Shown here piece after piece: positions 1-5,453 of a DNA stretch of 6,057 nt; position 1 is the first letter of the stretch; every line of letters starts with the position of its first letter. The stretch comes from Rickettsiales bacterium. GTDB taxonomy: Bacteria; Pseudomonadota; Alphaproteobacteria; Rickettsiales; UBA3002. The notes below the pieces were generated by a model. That model had not been told where the DNA came from, made no database searches, and saw only the letters and a list, made by a program, of their open reading frames with translations. The position numbers and the translations under genes were made by a program. The DNA is taken from assembly GCA_947441895.1 (NCBI GenBank), contig CANEUT010000101.1:1-6057 (forward strand), read 5' to 3'.

Positions 1-10
1 CATCATCAAA

Positions 11-724
11 CTAATTCGCGCCGGCGCTTTTGCCGTTATTGAAAGCCGCGGCGAAGATGATGCGATTGGTGTTGCCATCGGCATTTTCGGCATCAATTTT
101 GGCGCCGGCGGTGGCGGCACCCAACCAGCCTTTGGCGGATGCATTTTTCTTGGCGGAGCCCACCCCATCGGCGCCATGGCTGATGACCACATAGGCGGCG
201 AGTTTAGTGGGTGTAGTAATTGGGATGGGGTCGGCAAGGGTGCCGGTATTCACAATAATGGCACCGGCATTGGTGGCATAGGTGGGTTGATCGACCGTGA
301 GGTTCTGGGCCACGTTATAGGTGAATTTATTGCCCCAGCAATCGGCGGCAAAGCTGGCGGGCAGGCCAAGGGTTTGAAACGGCAATGCACCAAACAGAAT
401 GGGGTTGGCCGGGTCGCTGGCCAGGCGGTCGATGCTGCCACTGGTGGCGCTGGGGGCGGCGCGGCCGAACATGGGGTCGGTGACGCCCAAGGCGCGGCCG
501 GCGGGCATGGGGTAGATGTTTTTCGAGCGAACGTAATTATCGATGGCGTTATGGATGGTGGTGATTTGGGTGCGGGTGACGGCCATACAATCGACCGTGC
601 TGGATGATTGGGTGGCCTGCAAACCAAAACCCAGCATGAGGCTGGTAATGACCAGCACCACGGATAACTCGATGAGCGAGAAGCCGCGGTGTTTTAAAAA
701 ACCATCCAGCAGGTGTTTAAGCAT
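11..724 (-). CDS. GspG-like prepilin, fourth of four tandem paralogues, lacking the C-terminal FDD strand
   Basis: This 237-residue protein is probably a minor pilin or pseudopilin of a type IV pilus or type II secretion-like filament. It would be inserted in the inner membrane, cleaved by prepilin peptidase and assembled through its N-terminal helix. The leader is 14 residues and cleavage is expected after Gly14 (HRG|FSLIELS), with the conserved Glu at mature position 5 (Glu19). A hydrophobic helix runs to about residue 36. The exported domain shows QTLGLP (117-122), CWGNKFTY (129-136) and ISHGADG (181-187), as in its neighbours. It differs in three ways. The PCP loop is replaced by YPMPAG (71-76), both cysteine pairs of the paralogues are absent (only Cys46 and Cys129 occur), and it stops at FNNGKSAGAN without the YFDD strand. 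The ATG at 724 is the only reasonable start, because an in-frame TAG lies 12-14 bases upstream with no start codon between. The Shine-Dalgarno is weak (GGGG about 10 nt away). It lies 141 nt downstream of the preceding prepilin gene. A possible next gene could begin at the very window edge (ATGATG at 1-6, minus strand). Confidence 0.85.
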   Translation of the reverse strand: MLKHLLDGFLKHRGFSLIELSVVLVITSLMLGFGLQATQSSSTVDCMAVTRTQITTIHNAIDNYVRSKNIYPMPAGRALGVTDPMFGRAAPSATSGSIDRLASDPANPILFGALPFQTLGLPASFAADCWGNKFTYNVAQNLTVDQPTYATNAGAIIVNTGTLADPIPITTPTKLAAYVVISHGADGVGSAKKNASAKGWLGAATAGAKIDAENADGNTNRIIFAAAFNNGKSAGAN

Positions 725-865
725 TCGGGTTAAACCCCACTATTCAGCATTGATACATGTATGCGCTTGACGATTGTAAGGCAGCATGCATGAAAAAACA
801 GTTAATAGTCCATAAAATGCTGCCCATCACCACCGCCCATCAACCCCTGTGCCTTGCGCGCACCA
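725..865 (-). promoter_or_regulatory. Intergenic region with inverted repeats between the third and fourth prepilin genes
   Basis: This is the only real gap inside the pilin cluster. It contains an 8-bp inverted repeat GGCAGCAT / ATGCTGCC (780-787 and 817-824) enclosing 29 nt, a perfect 10-bp palindrome ATACATGTAT (753-762), an 8-bp palindrome CATGCATG (785-792) and GGGTTAAACCC (727-737) just ahead of the downstream start codon. No T-tract follows the large hairpin on the minus strand, so it is not a classic intrinsic terminator. No convincing promoter was found: TTACAA-18 nt-TATCAA on the minus strand is only a weak match. The repeats may be an RNA processing or attenuation structure or operator sites that set expression of the last gene apart. 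This is inference from position and symmetry only. Confidence 0.3.
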
Positions 866-1624
866 CTAGCGAGTATAGGCGCTGACTATATCGTCAAAAT
901 AAGCGGTGACGGCCACGCCAGATCCCGTATTGGCAGGGCCAAGGGTGAAAGCGGCGGCGCCGTTACAGTTATTATCGCGGATTTGAACGCCGCTGGCCGT
1001 ACAGCCGATGGCAGGGGTGGTGCTGGCCAGATCCTTCGGGAAGGCGCCGAGCCGGTCACGGCCATAGCTGATGACCATAAAATCAGGCGAAAGCATAGTG
1101 GCGCCGAGTTTCCATTCCGTGAGTGTGGCCGTGCCGCTGGCCGTGCCGCTGCCACTGGGCACTAAATTGCGATCAACCACATACATGATGCGGTTGCCCC
1201 AGCTGTCAAACGCGTCTTCCAACGTAACGCCGTAAGGCGCGAGGGTGATGACGGGTACCATGCCGCGCAGATAGGGATCGGCGGCGACGTTGCTTGGAAT
1301 GCCAGTGGTGCCTGCTGTGATGGCCTGACCGGTGTGGCAGTTGGTGATGGCAACGCCGAAGCTTGCCGAATTAGATAACACATTCACGGGTGCCGGACAC
1401 GGATAGCGGTTCGTGGCAAGCGTGTTGAAAATATAATATTGGAGAATGGCTTTGCTGAGCCGGCTGAGTTGGTCTTGCATGTCGTTTTGTCGGTTGATTT
1501 GCTGGGTGACGGTTTGTTTTTCAATCACCACCACACCAATGACTGAAAACGCCACAAAGAAAGCAGCAATGACAATCAGTGCAAAGCCAGATTCTGCCGA
1601 TTTATTTCGATGGTTTATGGACAT
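866..1624 (-). CDS. Prepilin-like protein lacking Glu5, third of four tandem paralogues
   Basis: This 252-residue protein is probably a filament-tip or minor pseudopilin. The leader is 13 residues, with expected cleavage after Gly13 (ESG|FALIVIA), followed by a hydrophobic helix to about residue 34. Mature position 5 is Val18 instead of Glu. That is the hallmark of the tip pseudopilin GspK in type II systems. However, the exported part has no visible GspK insertion and instead shares the plan of its neighbours: RYPCPAP (73-79), a second Cys at 96, VITLAPYG (125-132), DSWGNRIMY (140-148), ISYGRD (185-190), a Cys208/Cys220 pair (DNNC) and a terminal AYFDDI (241-246). The start at 1624 is chosen because it gives a normal leader and a 10-nt overlap with the preceding gene, with GGGGG 5 nt upstream. 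The frame is open to an ATG at 1666, but that would add a histidine-rich stretch encoded over the end of the upstream gene and a longer overlap. Function is inferred from the N-terminus and neighbours. Confidence 0.82.
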   Translation of the reverse strand: MSINHRNKSAESGFALIVIAAFFVAFSVIGVVVIEKQTVTQQINRQNDMQDQLSRLSKAILQYYIFNTLATNRYPCPAPVNVLSNSASFGVAITNCHTGQAITAGTTGIPSNVAADPYLRGMVPVITLAPYGVTLEDAFDSWGNRIMYVVDRNLVPSGSGTASGTATLTEWKLGATMLSPDFMVISYGRDRLGAFPKDLASTTPAIGCTASGVQIRDNNCNGAAAFTLGPANTGSGVAVTAYFDDIVSAYTR

Positions 1625-2595
1625 TTTAGCCCCCGCGGCGTGGTGGTGGTGCCGCCCCAAATACACACCGCTTCACACGGTGTGGTGTTGATGATGATGC
1701 GGCTGCATAGCACCTGTGTGCCTGATGACCAGGTGGCTGAGTTATAGGCGAGGCCGCCAGCGCCCATGTTGGTTTTGCATTGGGCGCACCAGCTTTCGCA
1801 GCTACCTACCGGACAATCGGACGCTGCGGTGGGGGCTACCTGCGCTACGCCGGCGTTATGCCACGTGCTGCGGCTACGGGCCGTGATATTGCTTCCCCAG
1901 AGTACAAAATCATCAAAGAATTGAGCGGTGACAACCCCGTCATTATAGGCGGTGTCGTGAAAGATGGCGTCGCTGTCGTTGCAATTGGCAGTATCGACAT
2001 TGGTGGTGGCGCCGCAGGCGGTGGCCACCGCCGTGCCAAATATGGGGAACGAACCCTTACCGTCAGGCCCATGGCTGAGCACCACATAGGTAGCCGCGGC
2101 CGAAAGGGCATAGTTGGTGGTGAGGTCGCCATAGCGCAGGGTGAGAGTGCCTGCGTTTTGGGCATAGCTGCTGATGCTGCCGACATGACTGGCGCTGACG
2201 CCATAGGTGATTTTATTGCCCCAGCTGTCGCCGGCATAAGCATCGGGAAGGCCTAACGTTCGGGTGGGCACTCCACCAATAAAGCTGCTGGAAACATTCA
2301 CAATGCCTGCGCCACTGGCCGTACACGTGGTGCCGGTGCGCGATTCCACACCAAAGCTGGCGCTGGTGGGGATGAGGCCGCGGTTAGCCGGGCAAGGCAA
2401 ATAGCCATTCGCCGTGGCAAAACTATCAAGCGCCAGTTGAATGGTGGTAAGGCGCTCTTGCGTTTTTACACGGGCGGCTGATTTAAGCACCCCATCACCC
2501 AGCGTAATGCCCGCCGCGGCGATAAGGCCGATGACAATGAGCACTACTGAAAGCTCGAGCAGGCTAAAGGCGCGGCGGTGTTGGGTGCAAATCAT
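1615..2595 (-). CDS. GspG-like prepilin with a cysteine-rich C-terminal extension, second of four
   Basis: This 326-residue protein has a very short 9-residue leader and expected cleavage after Ala9 (RRA|FSLLELS). The Ala at -1, where Gly is usual, is uncommon; Glu14 is the mature Glu5. The hydrophobic helix runs to about 32. The exported domain contains YLPCPA (65-70), Cys91, RTLGLPDAY (112-120), DSWGNKITY (123-131), VLSHGPDGKG (172-181), Cys194/Cys205 (DTANC) and QFFDDFVLW (225-233). The WGN...SxGxDG arrangement resembles the major pseudopilin GspG, where this loop binds calcium; binding here is inference. After the FFDD strand, where the paralogues end, it continues for about 90 residues with eight cysteines (261, 266, 270, 273, 297, 307, 311, 325), suggesting up to four disulfides in the periplasm or outside. 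The start at 2595 is well supported by AAGGAA 7 nt upstream and an ATGA overlap with the gene before it, so translation is probably coupled. Its last bases overlap the next gene by 10 nt. Confidence 0.87.
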   Translation of the reverse strand: MICTQHRRAFSLLELSVVLIVIGLIAAAGITLGDGVLKSAARVKTQERLTTIQLALDSFATANGYLPCPANRGLIPTSASFGVESRTGTTCTASGAGIVNVSSSFIGGVPTRTLGLPDAYAGDSWGNKITYGVSASHVGSISSYAQNAGTLTLRYGDLTTNYALSAAATYVVLSHGPDGKGSFPIFGTAVATACGATTNVDTANCNDSDAIFHDTAYNDGVVTAQFFDDFVLWGSNITARSRSTWHNAGVAQVAPTAASDCPVGSCESWCAQCKTNMGAGGLAYNSATWSSGTQVLCSRIIINTTPCEAVCIWGGTTTTPRGLKCP

Positions 2596-3401
2596 TGCAG
2601 GGTTCCTTTGCCGCGCACCAGAATGATATCGTCGAAATATTTGGCTTCGACGCTTCCGGCATTAAAGCGGCTGTCGAATAATAGGCCGTCGCCAGCGACG
2701 GCGGGCGAAACAGCGGGACTGGTGGTGCCGCCACAATTGGCAGTATCAATGCGGGCATCGTAAATGTTCGGTGGTCCAACGCTGGGCACGCAGGCTTTGA
2801 GGGCTGCGCCGTTTTTGCCAAGTGCGCCCCGCTGATCGGCTCCGAAACTTAAAATAGCATAGGCGGCACCGGTAGACACCGCTGGTTCGAACGTTACTTC
2901 GCAGACGGTGCTGCAGGGTTGTTGCAGTTGGCCAGTGCGCACTTCAATGCGGCCCGTGGAGGTGGCGGTGTCGAACAAGGCGGCAGTAGTGAGGCTTTTG
3001 GTTACCAGATAGCCAATTTTGCTGGTATAACCATCAATCGCGGCGCTCATAGGAAGTCCAAGAGTGATGTAGGGAACCCCACCGTATTTCACAATGCTTA
3101 CCCCCGAGCAATCTTCGGTGCCACCATTGGTGCTTGAGCCGATCATGGAGTTGGTGATGACCGTGGGGCAAGGCAAACGGCCATACGAAGCATAGAATTT
3201 TTTGATGGCGACATCGACCGCGGCCACCTTATCTTGCGTGATGGTGTAGGCGCGGCGGGCTGAGTAAGCGGCGACCACCTCAAGCCCCAGCACGGAAACA
3301 ATGGCCAGAATAGCGGTGACAATCGAAAGCTCGATGAGGCTGAAGCCGCGTGTTTGGCGACGGCGGCAACGGGATGCAAGAAGATGCTGCTTCATGCCCA
3401 T
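2592..3401 (-). CDS. GspG-like prepilin, first gene of the pilin operon
   Basis: This 269-residue protein is probably a minor pilin or pseudopilin. A basic leader (RCRRRQTRG) of 19 residues precedes the cleavage site TRG|FSLIELS; Glu24 is mature Glu5 and the hydrophobic helix runs to about 46. The exported domain follows the cluster plan: RLPCPT (75-80) with Cys98, YITLGLP (111-117), ILSFGADQRG (183-192), Cys204/Cys223 (DTANC) and KYFDDIIL (254-261). The WGN motif of its neighbours is replaced by YTSKIGY (125-131), and an additional CSTVC pair sits at 163-167. The start at 3401 is the first ATG in the frame; a second in-frame ATG at 3395 would remove two residues and is nearly as good, since neither has a strong Shine-Dalgarno. 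It leads the operon, and its stop overlaps the next start as ATGA. A candidate promoter lies just upstream. The fold and role are inferred from the prepilin N-terminus and shared motifs, and the exact filament system is unknown. Confidence 0.86.
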   Translation of the reverse strand: MGMKQHLLASRCRRRQTRGFSLIELSIVTAILAIVSVLGLEVVAAYSARRAYTITQDKVAAVDVAIKKFYASYGRLPCPTVITNSMIGSSTNGGTEDCSGVSIVKYGGVPYITLGLPMSAAIDGYTSKIGYLVTKSLTTAALFDTATSTGRIEVRTGQLQQPCSTVCEVTFEPAVSTGAAYAILSFGADQRGALGKNGAALKACVPSVGPPNIYDARIDTANCGGTTSPAVSPAVAGDGLLFDSRFNAGSVEAKYFDDIILVRGKGTLQ

Positions 3402-3435
3402 AGTATAAACGAAAAACCCTGCGCACCGACAGAAT

Positions 3436-3464
3436 ATTTTAAATGAGTAGCCGAATCGTGTTTA
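3436..3464 (-). promoter_or_regulatory. Candidate promoter of the pilin operon
   Basis: On the minus strand, TAAACA (3459-3464; 4 of 6 to TTGACA) and TAAAAT (3436-3441; 5 of 6 to TATAAT) are separated by 17 nt. Transcription would begin near 3429, giving a leader of about 28 nt before the ATG at 3401. A second -10-like hexamer, TATACT (3402-3407), touches the start codon but has no matching -35. This is pattern matching to the housekeeping consensus only. Confidence 0.35.
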
Positions 3465-3467
3465 TTA

Positions 3468-3496
3468 TTGGTGCAGCGATGTTTTTTTGCTAGGCA
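3468..3496 (+). promoter_or_regulatory. Weak candidate promoter of the tRNA gene
   Basis: TTGGTG (3468-3473) and TAGGCA (3491-3496) are 17 nt apart on the plus strand, which would place the transcript start a few bases before the tRNA at 3506. Both hexamers match the housekeeping consensus poorly, the -10 especially. The tRNA must be transcribed from somewhere in this 104-nt spacer or from further left. If both candidates are real, the rightward and leftward promoters are divergent and nearly abutting. Confidence 0.2.
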
Positions 3497-3505
3497 GAAG
3501 CGAAT

Positions 3506-3581
3506 GGGGGGTTAGCTCAGTGGTTAGAGCAGGGCGCTCATAACGCCTTGGTCGTGGGTTCAAGTCCCTCACCCCCCACCA
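3506..3581 (+). tRNA. tRNA with anticodon CAT, probably tRNA-Ile2 (lysidine type), possibly elongator tRNA-Met
   Basis: The full cloverleaf can be drawn by hand. The acceptor GGGGGGT (3506-3512) pairs with ACCCCCC (3571-3577). The D stem is GCTC/GAGC (3515-3518, 3527-3530) with loop AGTGGTTA. The anticodon stem GGGCG/CGCCT (3532-3536, 3544-3548) contains one G-U pair. The anticodon loop CTCATAA puts CAT at 3539-3541. The variable loop is 5 nt, the T loop is TTCAAGT (3559-3565), the discriminator is A3578, and CCA is encoded at 3579-3581. The T stem GTGGG/CCCTC has a T-T mismatch between 3555 and 3569. The TTAGCTCAGTGGTTAGAGC stretch and the CTTGGTC junction resemble enterobacterial tRNA-Ile2, whose C34 is changed to lysidine by TilS to read AUA. 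Initiator tRNA is unlikely, because 1-72 is a G-C pair here and three consecutive G-C pairs at 29-31 are lacking. Its 3' end faces the integrase gene, so it is the likely integration target. Confidence 0.93.
3554..3581 (+). other. Probable attachment site (attL) at the tRNA 3' end
   Basis: The T arm and acceptor 3' strand are the usual crossover segment for tyrosine recombinases that target tRNA genes. Here they lie at the junction between the GC-rich pilin block and the AT-richer block that begins with an integrase. The tRNA stays intact, as expected when an island carries a matching 3' fragment. The second copy (attR) should lie right of the window. I found no second copy within it, so exact core limits cannot be set. 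Confidence 0.5.
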
Positions 3582-3586
3582 CTTTC

Positions 3587-3616
3587 TTAAAATTTCGCAG
3601 ATTTCTGCGGTTTTAA
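3587..3616 (+). terminator. Candidate intrinsic terminator after the tRNA
   Basis: A CGCAG / CTGCG stem (3596-3600, 3605-3609) with a 4-nt ATTT loop is flanked by TTAAAA (3587-3592) and TTTTAA (3611-3616). These can pair as an outer helix across a small internal loop. The stem is short and the T run has only four Ts, so termination would be modest; the symmetry would let it work in both directions. It sits just after the tRNA and before the integrase leader. Confidence 0.45.
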
Positions 3617-3637
3617 CGCCCATTTATTTTGGCTATT

Positions 3638-3665
3638 TCTCCTATTGCTACAGGAGATTGCTACA
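3638..3665 (+). promoter_or_regulatory. Integrase ribosome-binding site inside a hairpin and between direct repeats
   Basis: The Shine-Dalgarno AGGAG (3652-3656) stands 9 nt before the ATG at 3666 and fixes that start. TCTCCT (3638-3643) can pair perfectly with AGGAGA (3652-3657) around an 8-nt loop, which would hide the site. The 9-mer ATTGCTACA also occurs twice, at 3644-3652 and 3657-3665, with GGAG between. This could hold integrase translation low or form a protein-binding site. The pairing is seen in the sequence, while regulation is inference. Confidence 0.45.
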
Positions 3666-5453
3666 ATGCCTCGCGCTACTTACCTTACATTGAGGGGGTC
3701 AACCTTTTACGCACGCATCCCACTAAGTATAGCTGACCAAGAAATTTTTAGACGTAAAGAGGTCTGGCGCTCATTGAAATGCCGTAGCTATAAAGAAGCT
3801 ATAGAACGCCTTAGTTATGTTATGTACCAATTCGTACAGGACAAAGAAGGATTTATGACTTTAGAGCATGAAAATCTGAACCCAGCTAGTTTAGCATGGC
3901 TTGTAGACCAGTATGGCAAGCGAGTTTTCAATCACCATGCCGCGCAGTGTGATAACGAAATCCAAGTAACTAGAGCAGACCGTTATGAATTTGAGAACTT
4001 TCTGGATGATGTTTTAGAAGACGGAGAGATTGTTGTTACAGAACTCCATCCAAAAAAAGACCCATCATTCAGCGTGGGAGCAGTGCACTTAGCCTACGCT
4101 AAGGAGTTGGAGGAAAAAGTCCAGAAGCTGAGTATGGATTTGGTAAATGAGCGTTATGAAGATGCCATAAAGAGGCTACACTGGAGGCTTGAGGACCTTG
4201 CGGTGCCAATTGAAGCAATGCTGAAGAAGCGCCCCCGATTAATAAACGAACTATTTGCTGAGGAAATAAGAGCAATTGAAGAGTTTATAGATATAGCGAA
4301 AAGAGGCGGCTCTGCACCAATTAGAAAGAAGCTGACTCAACAGGCCTTAAGCCCCGAAAAAAAGGCGAAAACCTTAGACACTGTAAGTGATAATGAAATT
4401 ACATTTAGTCAGCTCATTGAGATATATAATGCAGCGCCAGAGAATAAGAAGACTACAGGGCGGGCGAAAAAAACAAATGAGTATCAAAAGTTCCTTCTTA
4501 GTATCCTAGGAGAGAACATTAAATTGGGAAAAATTGATTCAAACCAAGTGAGGCGTTTGTCAGAGGTGCTTAATATTTACCCCGCTAATGCAAGTAAATT
4601 TTATCCCAATAAAACCCCAGATGAAATCCACACCCTGCTTCAAGCAGGCCCCATTGAAAAACGCTTACTCAGTGAGACTACTAAAAAAAACTATATTCGT
4701 GAGCTTAGAGCCTTACTCACTTGGGCACATACAGAGGGTATTATTGACCGCATACCTATTCCGAAGGGGTTAGGGCAGGGAAAGGCTTCAGACAAGAATA
4801 AGAGGGAATCCTACACTAACGAAGAATTATCTCACATACTCAGTGATTCGGAACTCATAGCTTACAGGAACTCCCGAGAAAGCCATAAATACTGGGTGCC
4901 AATTGTTGCTCTATTCACAGGAATGCGACTAGCTGAGATTCTATTAATAACGCTTGAAGAAATCCGCACGGATGAAGGCACAGGAATTTTATATTTTGGT
5001 ATCAAGAAAACTAGTCACAGAAGCCTCAAAACTTCACAATCTGCTAGGCGCATACCTATACCAGATATCTTGATTAGTTTAGGGTTTAATAAGCTATTGG
5101 AAGCGGCGAGAAGTAATAAAAACGGCCTTCTTTTCAACAAAGTGGCAGGCTCTAAGAGCCCTCCGGATACATTCAGCAAATGGTGGGGAAGGCAATTAAA
5201 GCGGCTGGATATAAAGCATCAGGGGCTAACCTTTCACTCATTCCGTCATACATATCGGGATGCCATCCGCCATATCGAGCCTAATAGCTATGATGCAAAA
5301 ATCGCTAATCTTTTAGGGGGCTGGGAGTCCAGAGATATTGGAGAAAATTACGGTACGGGCGATACGTTAGAGAATCTTAAAAAAGTGCAGGACCGTATCA
5401 CGAATGAAGGCTTAAAGCAGGCCTGCGAGTTGGCATTGCGTGGTGCCAAATGA
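3666..5453 (+). CDS. int: Tyrosine recombinase (site-specific integrase) with a DUF6538-like N-terminus
   Basis: This 595-residue enzyme would cut and rejoin DNA at the tRNA attachment site to integrate and, with a partner, excise the element. The N-terminus (about 4-60; TYLTLRGSTFYARIP) resembles the DUF6538 domain common in proteobacterial island integrases. A long, charged, largely helical middle follows (about 60-240). A core-binding SAM-like domain lies at about 245-365 and the catalytic domain at about 385-575. Catalytic residues are visible: Arg421 in TGMRLAEI, Lys455 in LKTSQSARRIPIP, His524 and Arg527 in HSFRH, Trp553 in LLGGWESRD and nucleophile Tyr562 in ENYGTG. Trp in place of the usual second His matches Cre (GGW). 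It therefore appears intact and active. The ATG at 3666 has AGGAG 9 nt upstream. A TTG at 3645 in the same frame lies before that site and is rejected. It is longer than the roughly 400-residue phage integrases. The gene is AT-rich compared with the pilin block, consistent with acquisition. Its TGA overlaps the next ATG. Confidence 0.95.
   Translation: MPRATYLTLRGSTFYARIPLSIADQEIFRRKEVWRSLKCRSYKEAIERLSYVMYQFVQDKEGFMTLEHENLNPASLAWLVDQYGKRVFNHHAAQCDNEIQVTRADRYEFENFLDDVLEDGEIVVTELHPKKDPSFSVGAVHLAYAKELEEKVQKLSMDLVNERYEDAIKRLHWRLEDLAVPIEAMLKKRPRLINELFAEEIRAIEEFIDIAKRGGSAPIRKKLTQQALSPEKKAKTLDTVSDNEITFSQLIEIYNAAPENKKTTGRAKKTNEYQKFLLSILGENIKLGKIDSNQVRRLSEVLNIYPANASKFYPNKTPDEIHTLLQAGPIEKRLLSETTKKNYIRELRALLTWAHTEGIIDRIPIPKGLGQGKASDKNKRESYTNEELSHILSDSELIAYRNSRESHKYWVPIVALFTGMRLAEILLITLEEIRTDEGTGILYFGIKKTSHRSLKTSQSARRIPIPDILISLGFNKLLEAARSNKNGLLFNKVAGSKSPPDTFSKWWGRQLKRLDIKHQGLTFHSFRHTYRDAIRHIEPNSYDAKIANLLGGWESRDIGENYGTGDTLENLKKVQDRITNEGLKQACELALRGAK

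Noticed and set aside
1..6. ATGATG on the minus strand 4 nt after the stop of the last prepilin gene, a possible start of a fifth gene
   Set aside because: Only two codons are in the window and no Shine-Dalgarno is evident, so it cannot be supported as a gene.
780..824. Inverted repeat as an intrinsic terminator after the third prepilin
   Set aside because: The loop is 29 nt and no T run follows on the minus strand, so a rho-independent terminator is not supported.
1625..1666. A 14-codon N-terminal extension of the third prepilin with a run of histidines
   Set aside because: The bases belong to the end of the preceding gene. The internal ATG at 1624 gives a normal leader and overlap, and the GGTGGTG pattern explains the histidines.
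1780..2256. A 158-codon open frame on the plus strand opposite the second prepilin, and a similar glycine-rich one at 176-607
   Set aside because: They are antisense to well supported genes, have low-complexity Gly/Ala composition from GC-rich codons and have no ribosome-binding site or recognisable motif.
3402..3407. TATACT as the -10 box of the pilin operon, implying a leaderless message from the ATG at 3395
   Set aside because: No -35-like hexamer lies at 15-19 nt. The pair at 3436-3464 is a better match and leaves a normal leader.
3645..3665. TTG start adding seven residues to the integrase
   Set aside because: It lies before the Shine-Dalgarno AGGAG at 3652-3656, which serves the ATG at 3666.
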